Assembly (NCBI GenBank): GCA_963839365.1 | Contig: CAWIUT010000001.1 | Location: forward strand, 992,001 to 1,056,000 | DNA from: DASSKA01 sp963839365 | GTDB lineage: Bacteria; Actinomycetota; Actinomycetes; Propionibacteriales; Nocardioidaceae | DNA: 64,000 nt | Direction: 5' to 3' | In this document: positions 44,602 to 53,132 of the stretch, one piece after another | How the letters are laid out: each line of letters starts with the position of its first letter | How positions within the stretch are numbered: position 1 is the stretch's first letter | The notes under the pieces: generated by a model | The model's input: the letters and a program-made list of their open reading frames with translations, nothing else | Databases searched by the model: none | Told to the model about the DNA's origin: nothing | Translations under genes and position numbers: made by a program

Positions 44602-45240
44602 TCACCACGACACGTGGAGATAGTGCTGCACCAGACGCTGCAGCTGCGGGTAGGAGCGCATCTCCGCCAGCTCCTCGTGCACCACCGTGCCCTGTCGGTC
44701 GACGAGCAGCACACCCGGAAGCCCCCGCACCCGCAACGGCGTGCGCAGCTGCGCGGACGGGTCGGCGAGCAGCGGGTAGGTGACCCCGGTTGCCTTGGCC
44801 AGCCCGAGCGCGCCGGCCGGCTGCGGGTCCTGGTAGTCGATGCCGAGCACGGCCACCTTCCCCCGGGCCTGCCGGTGCAGCTTCTGGTAGTAGGGCAGCT
44901 CAGCCCGGCACGGCCCGCACCACTGGGCGAACAGGTTCACCACCAGCGGGCCGCGCAGCCGGCCCAGGTTCACCGCGTGCCCGCCGCCGAGGCAGGGCAG
45001 CGTCACGTCCGGCATCCCGTGAGACACCGGCCCGTGCCCCCGCGGAGTCGGACACGTAGCGATCCCGGCGCGCTGCTTGAGGTGCCGCAGCGCAGGGGTG
45101 TTCACCTTCACCTGCGCCTGGCTCTGCTGCTGCCCGGGGGTGGTGGTCGCCCCCTGATCGGCGCAGGACGTCAGGACGAGCACGGCGCCCGTCAGCAGGG
45201 CACCGAGGACGGCCCCCCGACCGCGGGACCGCCGGCTCAT
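44602..45240 (-). CDS. TlpA/ResA-like thioredoxin lipoprotein
   Basis: 212 residues. Lipoprotein signal with lipobox VLTSC (Cys26), then a thioredoxin-fold domain with active site WCGPC (Cys108, Cys111) and a cis-Pro region (RVRGLPGVLLVD). Probably a membrane-anchored extracytoplasmic disulfide reductase (Rv3673c-type). Two extra cysteines at 63 and 83 could form a second disulfide. Lies 49 bp after nth on the same strand. Confidence 0.9.
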   Translation of the reverse strand: MSRRSRGRGAVLGALLTGAVLVLTSCADQGATTTPGQQQSQAQVKVNTPALRHLKQRAGIATCPTPRGHGPVSHGMPDVTLPCLGGGHAVNLGRLRGPLVVNLFAQWCGPCRAELPYYQKLHRQARGKVAVLGIDYQDPQPAGALGLAKATGVTYPLLADPSAQLRTPLRVRGLPGVLLVDRQGTVVHEELAEMRSYPQLQRLVQHYLHVSW

Positions 45241-45289
45241 CCGACGCCCTTCCCAGCACCCCTCACGGGCTCCTTCAGCCCGGGGATGT

Positions 45290-45982
45290 TCATGCGCGGC
45301 CCTCGGTGCGGACCAGCTTGGCGGCCTGCTCGGCGTCGGTCGGGCCGATGCCGTACGACGGGCACCAGCGCGCGACCGTGCACGCGCCGCAGGCCGGCTT
45401 GCGCGCGTGGCAGACCCGGCGACCGTGCCAGATCAGGTGGTGGGACAGCATCGTCCAGTCCCGCTTGGGGAACAGCGCGCCGACCGCGTGCTCGACCTTG
45501 ACCGGGTCGGTCTCCTCGGTCCAGCCGAACCGGCCGGACAGCCGGGCGAAGTGCGTGTCCACGGTGATGCCGGGCACGTCGAAGGCGTTGCCGAGCACGA
45601 CATTGGCGGTCTTGCGGCCCACCCCGGGCAGCGTGACCAGGTCCTCGAGCCGGGCAGGGACCCGGCCGTCGAAACGCTCCACCAACGCCGAGGAGAGCTT
45701 GAGCAGCGTGTCGGTCTTGGCGCGGAAGAAGCCTGTCGGGCCGATGATCTGCTCCAGCTTGGCGCGGTCGGCCGCGGCCATCGACTCCGCGTCCGGATAG
45801 GCGGCGAACAGCGTCGGCCGGACCGCGTTCACCCGCTTGTCGGTGGTCTGCGCCGACAGCACGGTGACCACGAGCAGCTCGAAGGCGTTGTCGAAGTCGA
45901 GCTCGCACCTGGCGTCGGGGTAGGTCTCGGCGAGCACGCGGTTGATCTTCCGGGCTCGGCGCACCAGCGAGGTATCAGCCAC
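45290..45982 (-). CDS. nth: Endonuclease III (DNA glycosylase/AP lyase)
   Basis: 230 residues from GTG 45982; TAGGCT (45995-45990) lies 7 nt upstream, so it is probably leaderless, which settles the start. Seen: helix-hairpin-helix LPGVGRKTANVV with catalytic Lys, VDTHFARLSGR with catalytic Asp, and a C-terminal [4Fe-4S] loop C-x6-C-x2-C-x5-C. Removes oxidised pyrimidines. First gene of the block nth-trx-nudix-marP. Confidence 0.95.
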   Translation of the reverse strand: MADTSLVRRARKINRVLAETYPDARCELDFDNAFELLVVTVLSAQTTDKRVNAVRPTLFAAYPDAESMAAADRAKLEQIIGPTGFFRAKTDTLLKLSSALVERFDGRVPARLEDLVTLPGVGRKTANVVLGNAFDVPGITVDTHFARLSGRFGWTEETDPVKVEHAVGALFPKRDWTMLSHHLIWHGRRVCHARKPACGACTVARWCPSYGIGPTDAEQAAKLVRTEGRA

Positions 45983-46020
45983 GACGCCCAGCCTACGGGC
46001 CGGCTCCGCGCAGCGTCGTA

Positions 46021-46055
46021 CCCCCGGCGGCAGGCCCGGAGCCGGGGGGGTTTTT
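46021..46055 (+). terminator. Rho-independent terminator-like hairpin upstream of crp
   Basis: CCCCCGGC (46021-46028) pairs with GCCGGGGG (46041-46048) around 12 nt, followed by GG and TTTTT (46051-46055) in the plus direction. It lies 92 bp before crp in the divergent nth-crp region, where no plus-strand gene ends. It may act as an attenuator of a long crp leader or stop antisense transcription from nth's side. Confidence 0.55.
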
Positions 46056-46147
46056 GGCGCGTCGGCATGTGGATAAGACAGACTGTGACATGAACCACCG
46101 CCGGCAGCCCGCGTCGGCGGCGCTCGCAGTGCAAGGAGGAACACCCC

Positions 46148-46825
46148 GTGGACAACGACGTGCTGCGTCAGGCACCACTGTTCAACGCGCTCGACGACGA
46201 GGCCGCCGGCGCGCTGCGTGCCTCGATGGCCGAGACCAAGCTGCGGCGCGGCGAGGTGCTCTTCCACGAGGGGGACGCCGGCGACAAGCTCTATGTGGTG
46301 ACCGAGGGGAAGGTGAAGCTGGGCCGGACCTCCTCCGACGGCCGGGAGAACCTGCTCGCGATCCTCGGGCCGGGGCAGATGTTCGGCGAGCTGTCCCTGT
46401 TCGACCCCGGCCCTCGCTCCGCGACGGTCACCGCGGTCACCGACACCTCCTTCGTCTCGCTGTCCCACGAGGACCTGCTGCGCTGGCTGGACGGGCGGCC
46501 CGGGGTGGCCCGGGGCCTGCTGTCCCAGCTGGCCTCCCGGCTGCGCCGCGCCAACGACGTGGTGGCCGACCTGGTGTTCTCCGACGTGCCCGGCCGGGTC
46601 GCCAAGGCGCTGCTGGAGCTCGCCGACCGGTTCGGCCGGACCGCCGACGACGGCGTGCACGTGCACCACGACCTGACCCAGGAGGAGCTCGCCCAGCTCG
46701 TCGGGGCGTCCCGCGAGACGGTGAACAAGGCGCTGGCCGACTTCGCCTCCCGCGGCTGGCTTCGCCTGGAGCCGCGCTCGGTCGTGATCATGGACATGGA
46801 ACGGCTCTCCCGCCGCGCCCGCTAG
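46148..46825 (+). CDS. crp: CRP/FNR-family transcriptional regulator
   Basis: 225 residues from GTG 46148 with AAGGAGGA about 8 nt upstream. Seen: the cyclic-nucleotide-binding beta-roll with FGELSLFDPGPRSATVTA (Arg and Ser/Thr of the phosphate cassette), a long dimer helix, and the HTH LTQEELAQLVGASRETVNKAL. This is the Rv3676/Cmr-GlxR position and type, so it probably binds cAMP and controls carbon metabolism. TGTGA-N6-CCACC at 46084-46099 is a weak autoregulatory candidate. Its stop overlaps the convergent MBL gene by 4 bp. Confidence 0.94.
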   Translation: MDNDVLRQAPLFNALDDEAAGALRASMAETKLRRGEVLFHEGDAGDKLYVVTEGKVKLGRTSSDGRENLLAILGPGQMFGELSLFDPGPRSATVTAVTDTSFVSLSHEDLLRWLDGRPGVARGLLSQLASRLRRANDVVADLVFSDVPGRVAKALLELADRFGRTADDGVHVHHDLTQEELAQLVGASRETVNKALADFASRGWLRLEPRSVVIMDMERLSRRAR

Positions 46826-47616
46826 GACCGCAGGTAGTCGAGCTGGGCGCGCACGGACAGCTCGGCGGCCCCCCACAGCACCGGGTCCACGTCGACGTAC
46901 ACCCGCTCCACGACCCGGCGCGCCAGGTCCGGCGCGGACCTCTCCTCGGGGCCCATCGCCCGCAACGCCTCCCGGACCTGCTCGAGCCGCTCGGCGCGGT
47001 GCGCCAGGTAGTGGTCCAGCACCGCCATCGCGTCCGGTAGCACCGGCCCGTGACCCGGCCACACCGCGGTCACCTCCTGCGCCTCTGCGAGCGCGTGCAG
47101 CCGGTGCAGCGAGCCCAGGTAGGCACCCAGCCGACCGTCCGGGTGCGCCACCACCGTCGTGCCCCGGCCGAGCACGGTGTCCCCGGTGAGCACCACCCGC
47201 TCCGCCGGCACCAGGAACGACAGCGAGTCCGAGGTGTGCCCGGGTGTGGCCACCACCGCGACCTCCAGCCCGTCCACCGCCACGACGTCGCCGTCGGAGA
47301 GGCCCTCCGTCCCGAGCCGGTGCGTCGGGTCCAGCGCCCGCACCCCGCAGCCCACGCGCTCGGCGAACGCCCGAGCGGCCTCGGAGTGGTCCAGGTGCCC
47401 GTGGGTGAGGAGCACGACGCCGACCTCGCCGGCCTGCTCGGCCACCGCGTCGAGGTGCTCCTCGATCAGCGGCCCGGGATCGACCACCACGCTGCGCCGC
47501 GCCCCGGGCTCCCGCAGCACCCAGGTGTTGGTGCCATCCAGCGTCATCACGTCCGGGTTCGGGGCGCGGACGCACCGGCCGCGCTCCCCGAACGCGCCGC
47601 CGGACCAGTCGCTCAT
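46822..47616 (-). CDS. MBL-fold metallo-hydrolase (Rv3677c-like)
   Basis: 264 residues. Seen: THGHLDHSEA metal motif, DPGPLIEE start of the fold, VVATPGHTSDSLSF, and VLTGDTVLG with the bridging Asp. The family includes LACTB2-like enzymes with possible endoribonuclease or thioesterase activity; substrate unknown. ATG overlaps the upstream Nudix stop (ATGA), so it is co-transcribed. Confidence 0.88.
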   Translation of the reverse strand: MSDWSGGAFGERGRCVRAPNPDVMTLDGTNTWVLREPGARRSVVVDPGPLIEEHLDAVAEQAGEVGVVLLTHGHLDHSEAARAFAERVGCGVRALDPTHRLGTEGLSDGDVVAVDGLEVAVVATPGHTSDSLSFLVPAERVVLTGDTVLGRGTTVVAHPDGRLGAYLGSLHRLHALAEAQEVTAVWPGHGPVLPDAMAVLDHYLAHRAERLEQVREALRAMGPEERSAPDLARRVVERVYVDVDPVLWGAAELSVRAQLDYLRS

Positions 47617-48491
47617 GACCGGACCCGGGCGCTGATCCGCTCACCGAGCGCCACCAGGTGGTCGGGCAGGCTGAGGTAGCCGCCCTGCTCGTCGAGCACC
47701 GCCTCCGGGCGGACCGCCTCGAGCGGACGGTGAGTCGCTGCGGCCAGCGCCTTGTCGGCGGAGCGGAAGTCGAACAGCTCCAGGCAGGTGCAGTACGTCG
47801 GAGGCAGCATCAGCAGCTCGCCGGCCTCCACCGCGGCCACCGCGTCGCGCAACGACATCCACCGCACCTGGTCGGACTCGGTGGACACGTCGCGGGTCAC
47901 CTGCCCGGCGGGCATCTCCGCGACGAAGAAGCGGGCGTGGAACCGGCGCGGCTCGAACACCGGGGTCACCCAGGACCCCCATAGCCGGAGCAGGTCCGAG
48001 CGCAGCGCCAGGCCCCGCCGGGACAGGAACTCGGTGAACGACAGCTCCCGGCTCTCCAGGTCGCGCCGGTCCTGCTCCCAGCCCTCCCCGGTGGTGTCCT
48101 CGACCAGCGTGTGCTCGTCCGGGCCGGCGAGCAGCACCCCGGACTCCTCGAACGTCTCCCGCACCGCCGCGGACACCAGCGCCCGGGCCAGCGCCACGTC
48201 GACGTCGAGCAGCTCGGCCCACCGCTCCACCGCCGGGCCGGCCCAGGCGACCTGCTCGTCGAAGTCGCGAGGGTCCACGCCACCGCCGGGGAACACGCAC
48301 ATCCCGGCCGCGAAGGCCATGTCCACGTGCCGGCGCAGCAGGTACACCTGCAACGCCCCCGGGGCACCGCCGCCGTCGCGCAGCAGCACCACGGTCGAGG
48401 CGTGCCGCGGCCGGACCGGCTCCCGCCCGCCCTCGGCGAAGGCCCGGGCGTGCTCGGCCAGGCCGGACGGCAGCCGGCGCGTGGGGTCCAT
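47613..48491 (-). CDS. Nudix hydrolase, NUDT19-like
   Basis: 292 residues. The Nudix box is split by an insertion: FPGGGVDPRDFDE near residues 65-78 and later AVRETFEESGVLLAG, as in NUDT19-type CoA diphosphatases. The C-terminal domain (SFTEFLSRRGLALRSDLLRLWGSWVTP) is characteristic of this subgroup. Follows ridA by 7 bp. Confidence 0.85.
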   Translation of the reverse strand: MDPTRRLPSGLAEHARAFAEGGREPVRPRHASTVVLLRDGGGAPGALQVYLLRRHVDMAFAAGMCVFPGGGVDPRDFDEQVAWAGPAVERWAELLDVDVALARALVSAAVRETFEESGVLLAGPDEHTLVEDTTGEGWEQDRRDLESRELSFTEFLSRRGLALRSDLLRLWGSWVTPVFEPRRFHARFFVAEMPAGQVTRDVSTESDQVRWMSLRDAVAAVEAGELLMLPPTYCTCLELFDFRSADKALAAATHRPLEAVRPEAVLDEQGGYLSLPDHLVALGERISARVRS

Positions 48492-48498
48492 CAGCGGC

Positions 48499-48981
48499 TC
48501 AGACCTCGACGAGCAGCTCGACCTCGACCGGCGCGTCGAGCGGCAGCACCGGCACCCCCACCGCGGACCGGGCGTGCTGGCCGGCCTCGGCGAACACCGC
48601 GCCGATCAGCTCCGAGGCGCCGTTGGCGACCCCCGGTTGGCCGGTGAAGTCGGTGGTGGAGGAGACGAAGGCGACCACCTTCACGACCCGCTTGACCGCG
48701 GACAGGTCGCCGACCTCGGCCTTCACCGCGGCGATCGCGTTCAGCGCGCACTGCCGGGCGCACTCGGTGGCCTGCTCGGCGCTGACCGCGCCGCCGACCT
48801 TGCCGGTGGCGATCAGGTTGCCCTCACGCGACGGCAGCTGCCCTGAGGTGTAGATGTAGCTACCGGTGCGCACCGCGGGCACGTAGGCCGCCACCGGCTT
48901 GGCCACCTCCGGCACCGACAGCCCCAGCGACGCGAGCCGCTCCTCGGGAGTCGACCCGCTCGGGTTCAGGTCCGCGCTCAT
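48499..48981 (-). CDS. RidA/YjgF-family imine deaminase-like protein
   Basis: 160 residues from ATG 48981, overlapping the DUF4177 stop. The family core (YTSGQLPSREG, NAIAAVKAEVGDLSAVKRVVKV) and the C-terminal ARSAVGVPVLPLDAPVEVEL with the carboxylate-binding Arg are present, with an N-terminal extension of about 25 residues. Likely protects against reactive enamines or imines. Confidence 0.9.
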   Translation of the reverse strand: MSADLNPSGSTPEERLASLGLSVPEVAKPVAAYVPAVRTGSYIYTSGQLPSREGNLIATGKVGGAVSAEQATECARQCALNAIAAVKAEVGDLSAVKRVVKVVAFVSSTTDFTGQPGVANGASELIGAVFAEAGQHARSAVGVPVLPLDAPVEVELLVEV

Positions 48982-49133
48982 GACCGGGGCCGCTTGAAGT
49001 AGGCGACCAGGTTCTCGGGGTTCGGGCCCGGCACCATCTGCACCAGCTCCCAGCCGTCCTCGCCGAAGTTGTCGAGGATCTGCTTGGTCGAGTGCACGAG
49101 CACCGGCGCGGTCATGTATTCCCATTTCACCAT
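48978..49133 (-). CDS. Small DUF4177 protein (Rv3678A-like)
   Basis: 51 residues: MVKWEY start, then HSTKQILDNFGEDGWELV and VPGPNPENLVAYFKR, the DUF4177 pattern. ATG 49133 has TAGGCT (49146-49141) 7 nt upstream and is probably leaderless. First gene of a four-gene operon DUF4177-ridA-nudix-MBL. Function unknown. Confidence 0.87.
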   Translation of the reverse strand: MVKWEYMTAPVLVHSTKQILDNFGEDGWELVQMVPGPNPENLVAYFKRPRS

Positions 49134-49175
49134 GGTTCGGAGCCTAGTCCGGCACGCACCGATAGCGTGGTGCGG
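49134..49175. promoter_or_regulatory. Back-to-back leaderless promoters
   Basis: The minus-strand -10 TAGGCT (49146-49141) lies 7 nt from ATG 49133, and the plus-strand -10 TAGCGT (49163-49168) lies 7 nt from GTG 49176. Two divergent leaderless genes thus share only 42 bp of promoter DNA. Confidence 0.65.
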
Positions 49176-49949
49176 GTGGATCCCAGGCAGGTGCTGAGGC
49201 GTACGGCGGACGGACCCGATGCGGTGGTCCGCTACGCCGACCACGCCGACGGCGTCCTCGACGTGTTCCGTCCCCCTCGTGGCCACGTCGGCCGCCCCCT
49301 CGTCGTACTCCTGCACGGCGGGTTCTGGCGCGCGGAGTACGACCGGGTGCACGTGCGTCCGATGGCCCAGGCGCTGGTCGGGCAGGGCCTGACCGTGGCG
49401 GTGCCGGAGTACCGCCGCACCGGCGGCGTCGGCGAGCTGGCCGGGGGCTGGCCGGCCACCTTCGACGACCTGCGTGCCGTGATGGGCAGGCTGCCCGACC
49501 TGCTCACCGCCGTCGGCGTGCCCGAGCCCGGCGCGACCGTGGTGGTGGGGCACTCCGCCGGAGGGCACCTGGCGCTGTGGCTGGCCGCCGAGGGCTTCGC
49601 GATGACCCGCGCGGTCGGTCTGGCGCCGGTCGCGGACCTGCGGGCCGCCGCGCGCGACCACCTCGGTGACGACGCGGTGGTGGACCTGCTCGGCGGCACC
49701 CCGGACCAGGTGCCGGACCGCTACGCGGCCGCCGACCCCGCGGTGCTGCTCGCCGACCGGCCGGCGCCGGAGCTGGTCGTCGTGCACGGCTGCGAGGACC
49801 GCAACGTGCCCGTCACGCACAGCCGCGCCCTGGCGGAACGGCTCCCGGCCGTGCGACTGCGGGAGCTGCCCGACGTCGAGCACTTCGCGCTGATCGATCC
49901 GCTGTCGAGCGCCTGGCCCACCGTCCTTTCCGCTGTACGGGGTGAGTAG
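49176..49949 (+). CDS. Alpha/beta-hydrolase, esterase/kynurenine-formamidase-like
   Basis: 257 residues from GTG 49176, fixed by the -10 element 7 nt upstream. Seen: oxyanion motif LHGGFWR, nucleophile GHSAGGH, Asp in HGCEDRNVP and His in VEHFALIDP. This hormone-sensitive-lipase-like small esterase group includes kynurenine formamidases; exact substrate unknown. Ends 10 bp before the histidine kinase-like gene. Confidence 0.85.
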   Translation: MDPRQVLRRTADGPDAVVRYADHADGVLDVFRPPRGHVGRPLVVLLHGGFWRAEYDRVHVRPMAQALVGQGLTVAVPEYRRTGGVGELAGGWPATFDDLRAVMGRLPDLLTAVGVPEPGATVVVGHSAGGHLALWLAAEGFAMTRAVGLAPVADLRAAARDHLGDDAVVDLLGGTPDQVPDRYAAADPAVLLADRPAPELVVVHGCEDRNVPVTHSRALAERLPAVRLRELPDVEHFALIDPLSSAWPTVLSAVRGE

Positions 49950-49959
49950 GAGCGCTGCC

Positions 49960-51156
49960 ATGAGCGACCGGATCGACGTACCCGCCCTCCCGCGGCCGAT
50001 GTTCGACGGGCGGTCACGCGCCGTCGACGCCGCGATCACCACCGCCCTGCTGCTGCCGGTGCTGGTCTTCCCGTTCACCTCCGTGCCCCGCTCGACGACG
50101 CTGCTGAGCTTCATCGAGATCGTGCCGCTGCTGATGCGCCGGGTGCAGCCGGCCGGGTGCTTCTACACCGTCACGGCGGCGACGGCCCTGCAGCTGGCAC
50201 TCGTCGACACCCCGATCTGGGGGCAGGTCGCGATGCCGGTGGCGGTCTACGCGGTGGCGGCCTACGAGAACAAGGCCCTCTCCCGGGTCGCGCTGGTCGC
50301 GAGCCTGGTCGCCGGTGTGGTCGCCGCCGCGGTCTGGGTGGCCGGCGACCAGCTGCCCGCACAGCAGCTCGCCCTGTGGTTCAGCGCCCCGGTGCTGTTG
50401 CTGGTCGCGGCGTGGGCGCTCGGGTCGATGGTCAAGGCACAGCGTGCCTACGCCGCCGAGGTGGTCTCCGGCGCCGAGCGGCTGGAACGGGAGGCGGCCT
50501 TGAAGAGCGACCTGGCCGCGGCGGACGAGCGTGCCCAGGCGTCCCGGGAGGTGCAGGAGGTGGTCACGCACGGGCTGACCGTGATGGTGATGCACGCCGA
50601 GGGCGCCCGCTACACGGTGACCAGCCACCCGGAGGAAGCCGCGCACGCGCTGGAGTCGATCGCGGACACCGGGCGGGACTGCCTCGCCGAGACCCGGCGG
50701 GTCCAGCAGCTGCTGGCCTCCGAGGAGGGTGAGCCCGGCACGGCCCCCCGCCCCGGGCTGGGCGACCTGAGCGCGCTCGTCGGGCACGCCGAGGAGACCG
50801 GGATGCGCATCACCGCGGACCTCGCCCAGCCGATGCCCGCGGTGCCGGACGGGACCGGGCTCGCGGCGTACCGGATCGTGCAGGAGGGGCTGGCCAACGT
50901 CCGCAAGCACGCCGGGCCGGCCACCAGCGTGCACGTCTCGGCGCGGGTGATCGGCAGCGACCTGGTCGTCGAGGTACTCGACGACGGGCACGACGCGGAC
51001 GCCGGCCCGGAGCAGATCCGCGGCACCGGCCGCGGCCTGGCCGGGCCGCGGGAGCGGGTCGACATGCACGGCGGTCACCTCGAGGCGGGTCCCCGCGCCG
51101 GCGGCGGCTTCGCGGTGCGGGCCCGGCTCCCGCTGTCCGCTGCGGCTCAGGCCTGA
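49960..51156 (+). CDS. Histidine kinase-like membrane protein lacking the phospho-acceptor histidine
   Basis: 398 residues from ATG 49960 with TAGGAG 9 nt upstream. Four to five membrane helices (about 25-155), a coiled linker, then a HisKA_3-type region in which ASREVQEVVTHGL replaces the usual AxELHDVVAHSL, so Gln199 stands where His is phosphorylated. The ATPase domain keeps an N-box (IVQEGLANVRKHAG), DDGHD and GTGRGLAGPRERV. No response regulator lies next to it. It may be a pseudokinase that modulates another kinase or binds ATP only. Confidence 0.83.
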   Translation: MSDRIDVPALPRPMFDGRSRAVDAAITTALLLPVLVFPFTSVPRSTTLLSFIEIVPLLMRRVQPAGCFYTVTAATALQLALVDTPIWGQVAMPVAVYAVAAYENKALSRVALVASLVAGVVAAAVWVAGDQLPAQQLALWFSAPVLLLVAAWALGSMVKAQRAYAAEVVSGAERLEREAALKSDLAAADERAQASREVQEVVTHGLTVMVMHAEGARYTVTSHPEEAAHALESIADTGRDCLAETRRVQQLLASEEGEPGTAPRPGLGDLSALVGHAEETGMRITADLAQPMPAVPDGTGLAAYRIVQEGLANVRKHAGPATSVHVSARVIGSDLVVEVLDDGHDADAGPEQIRGTGRGLAGPRERVDMHGGHLEAGPRAGGGFAVRARLPLSAAAQA

Positions 51157-51360
51157 CCGTGTCCGGGGAGAGCGCGATGCCAGAGGCGAGGCCGCACCCG
51201 GGCCGGAGAAGGAGGACGGGCGGCCGGTCGGGGTGGCCGCCGCTTCGGCGCTGGCCGGCCTGCGTGCTGCCGGCGCGGCGGGCGGCCCGGCCCACCCCGG
51301 CGGAGGGGCTGTGCGCGGACTGACCCCGGGGGCGCCCTCGATGAGTGAGAGTCTTGGCGC

Positions 51361-53124
51361 ATGGACAGTCCATCCGCCCGGCGCATCGCGATCGTCGGCG
51401 CCGGCCCGGCCGGGACCACCCTCTCGCTCGGCCTGCTCCAGCAGGGGTACGGCGTCACCCTGGTCTCGGACCGGACCGCGGAGGAGATCCGCTCCGGAAC
51501 GGTGATGTCCAGCCAGGTCACCTTCGAGTCCGCCCTCGAGGTGGAGAACGCGCTCGGCATCACCGACCTGCTGCCCCCCGCGCCGCCGATCGCGCAGATG
51601 TCCTACCGGACGATCCGACGCGACGGCTCGGCGGCCGGGTTCAGCACCCGGCTGTCGACCCCGGCGCGCTCCATCGACCAGCGGCTGCGGGTGCCACTGC
51701 TGCTGGAGGCGGTCGAGACGCTCGGCGGCAAGGTAGTGGTGCGCTCCGCCGAGCCCACCGACCTGGAGGACCTGGCCCGCGACCACGACCTCGTGGTGGT
51801 CTGCACCGGACGGGGCGGGCTGGCCTCGCTGTTCGAGGTCGATCGGGCGCGTTCGCCGTACCCCACCCCGCAGCGGGTGACCGCGCTGACCTACCTGCGC
51901 GGCGTGGCCCCGACGCCGGCCGGACCGGGCCCTTCCGGACCGACTCTGCGCTACCACAGCGTCGAAGGGGTCGGGGAGTGCTTCACCTGCCCCGCGCTGA
52001 CCGTGGAGGGGCCCTGCGACATCTTCGTGGTGGAGGGCGTGCCCGGCGGGCCGTTGGACTGCTGGGACGACGTGACGACCCCCGAGCAGCACCTGGAGCG
52101 GCTGGAGGGCGTGCTCTCCGAGCACTTCGTCGACGAGCGGCTGCGGCTGCGGGACGGCTGGGGGCTGGTGGACGAGGGCTCGATGCTGCGCGGCCGGATC
52201 ACGCCGACGGTGCGTCGCCCGGTCGGCGAGCTGCCGTCCGGGACGCCGGTGCTCGGGATGGCCGACGTGGTGGTGCTCAACGACCCGCTGACCAGCCAGG
52301 GGGCGAACAACGCGCTCAAGTCGGCGTCGTTCTACCTGGAGGCGATCACCGGCCACGACGGTCGCTACGACCGGGACTGGATGGAGCAGACCTTCGAGAA
52401 CTTCTGGCGCGGCTGGGGCCAGTGGGCCACCGCGTGGACCAACTCCTGGCTGCAGCCGGCGGCCCCGCACCAGCGGCGCGTCATCGACGCCGCGGGACAG
52501 CACCCGTCGGTGGCCGCCCGGGTCGCCGCCGGCTTCGACGACGCCCGGCTGTTCAGCCCGTGGTGGTTCTCCGCCGAGGACGCGGACTCCTTCCTGGAGG
52601 AGATGCTGGCCGCCGAGCGGTCCCGGTTCGACCCGCAGGACCTGCGCCGAGCCCTGGGCCAGTACGCCACCGGGGTCACCGTGGTCACCACCGAGGACGC
52701 CGAGGGCAACCAGTGGGGAATGACCGCGAACTCGTTCACCGCGGTGTCGCTGAACCCGCCCATCGTGCTGTGGGCGGCGTCGAAGAGCTCACCGTCGATG
52801 CCGGCCTTCGACCGCGCGGAGCACTTCGCGGTGAACGTGCTCGCCTCCGACCAGCACCACCTGTCCCGGCAGTTCTCCACCTCGGGAGCCGACAAGTTCG
52901 ACGGGGTCCGGCTGGTCCCTCGCGACCAGGTGACGCCGTTCGTGCACCCGCCGGTGCTCGAGGGGGCGGTGGCGCACTTCGTGTGCCGCACCACCCGGAA
53001 GGTCGACGCCGGCGACCACGTGGTGTTCTTCGGGGAGATCGAGGACTACGCCGCCCCCGGCGGTCAGCCGCTGGTGTTCCACAGCGGGTTCTACCGCATC
53101 GCCACCCGCCACCCCGACCTCTGA
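51361..53124 (+). CDS. Self-sufficient flavoprotein monooxygenase: styrene/indole monooxygenase fused to flavin reductase (StyA2B type)
   Basis: 587 residues in two domains. Residues 1 to about 415 resemble StyA/group E monooxygenases: GAGPAG FAD loop (13-18), SSQVTFESAL, and the FAD-ribose region ADVVVLNDPLTSQGANNA. Residues about 423-585 are a short-chain flavin reductase (DLRRALGQYATGVTVVTT, MTANSFTAVSLNPP, GDHVVFFGEI). Known: such fusions in Rhodococcus (StyA2B) epoxidise styrene-like substrates or oxidise indole to indigo precursors using NADH. The 204 bp before it contain only an Arg-rich short frame. No styrene isomerase or aldehyde dehydrogenase genes are visible here. Confidence 0.88.
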   Translation: MDSPSARRIAIVGAGPAGTTLSLGLLQQGYGVTLVSDRTAEEIRSGTVMSSQVTFESALEVENALGITDLLPPAPPIAQMSYRTIRRDGSAAGFSTRLSTPARSIDQRLRVPLLLEAVETLGGKVVVRSAEPTDLEDLARDHDLVVVCTGRGGLASLFEVDRARSPYPTPQRVTALTYLRGVAPTPAGPGPSGPTLRYHSVEGVGECFTCPALTVEGPCDIFVVEGVPGGPLDCWDDVTTPEQHLERLEGVLSEHFVDERLRLRDGWGLVDEGSMLRGRITPTVRRPVGELPSGTPVLGMADVVVLNDPLTSQGANNALKSASFYLEAITGHDGRYDRDWMEQTFENFWRGWGQWATAWTNSWLQPAAPHQRRVIDAAGQHPSVAARVAAGFDDARLFSPWWFSAEDADSFLEEMLAAERSRFDPQDLRRALGQYATGVTVVTTEDAEGNQWGMTANSFTAVSLNPPIVLWAASKSSPSMPAFDRAEHFAVNVLASDQHHLSRQFSTSGADKFDGVRLVPRDQVTPFVHPPVLEGAVAHFVCRTTRKVDAGDHVVFFGEIEDYAAPGGQPLVFHSGFYRIATRHPDL

Positions 53125-53132
53125 GCGGCCGG

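Noticed and set aside
48978..50114. Long minus-strand frame over the hydrolase gene continuing into the DUF4177 gene
   Set aside because: Only the last 51 codons match DUF4177, and a leaderless promoter marks ATG 49133; the rest is antisense to a real hydrolase.
51180..51326. 48-codon frame with a nearby purine-rich SD between the pseudokinase and the StyA2B-like gene
   Set aside because: Product is Arg/Pro-rich without structure or known family, and GC-rich intergenic DNA easily gives such frames.
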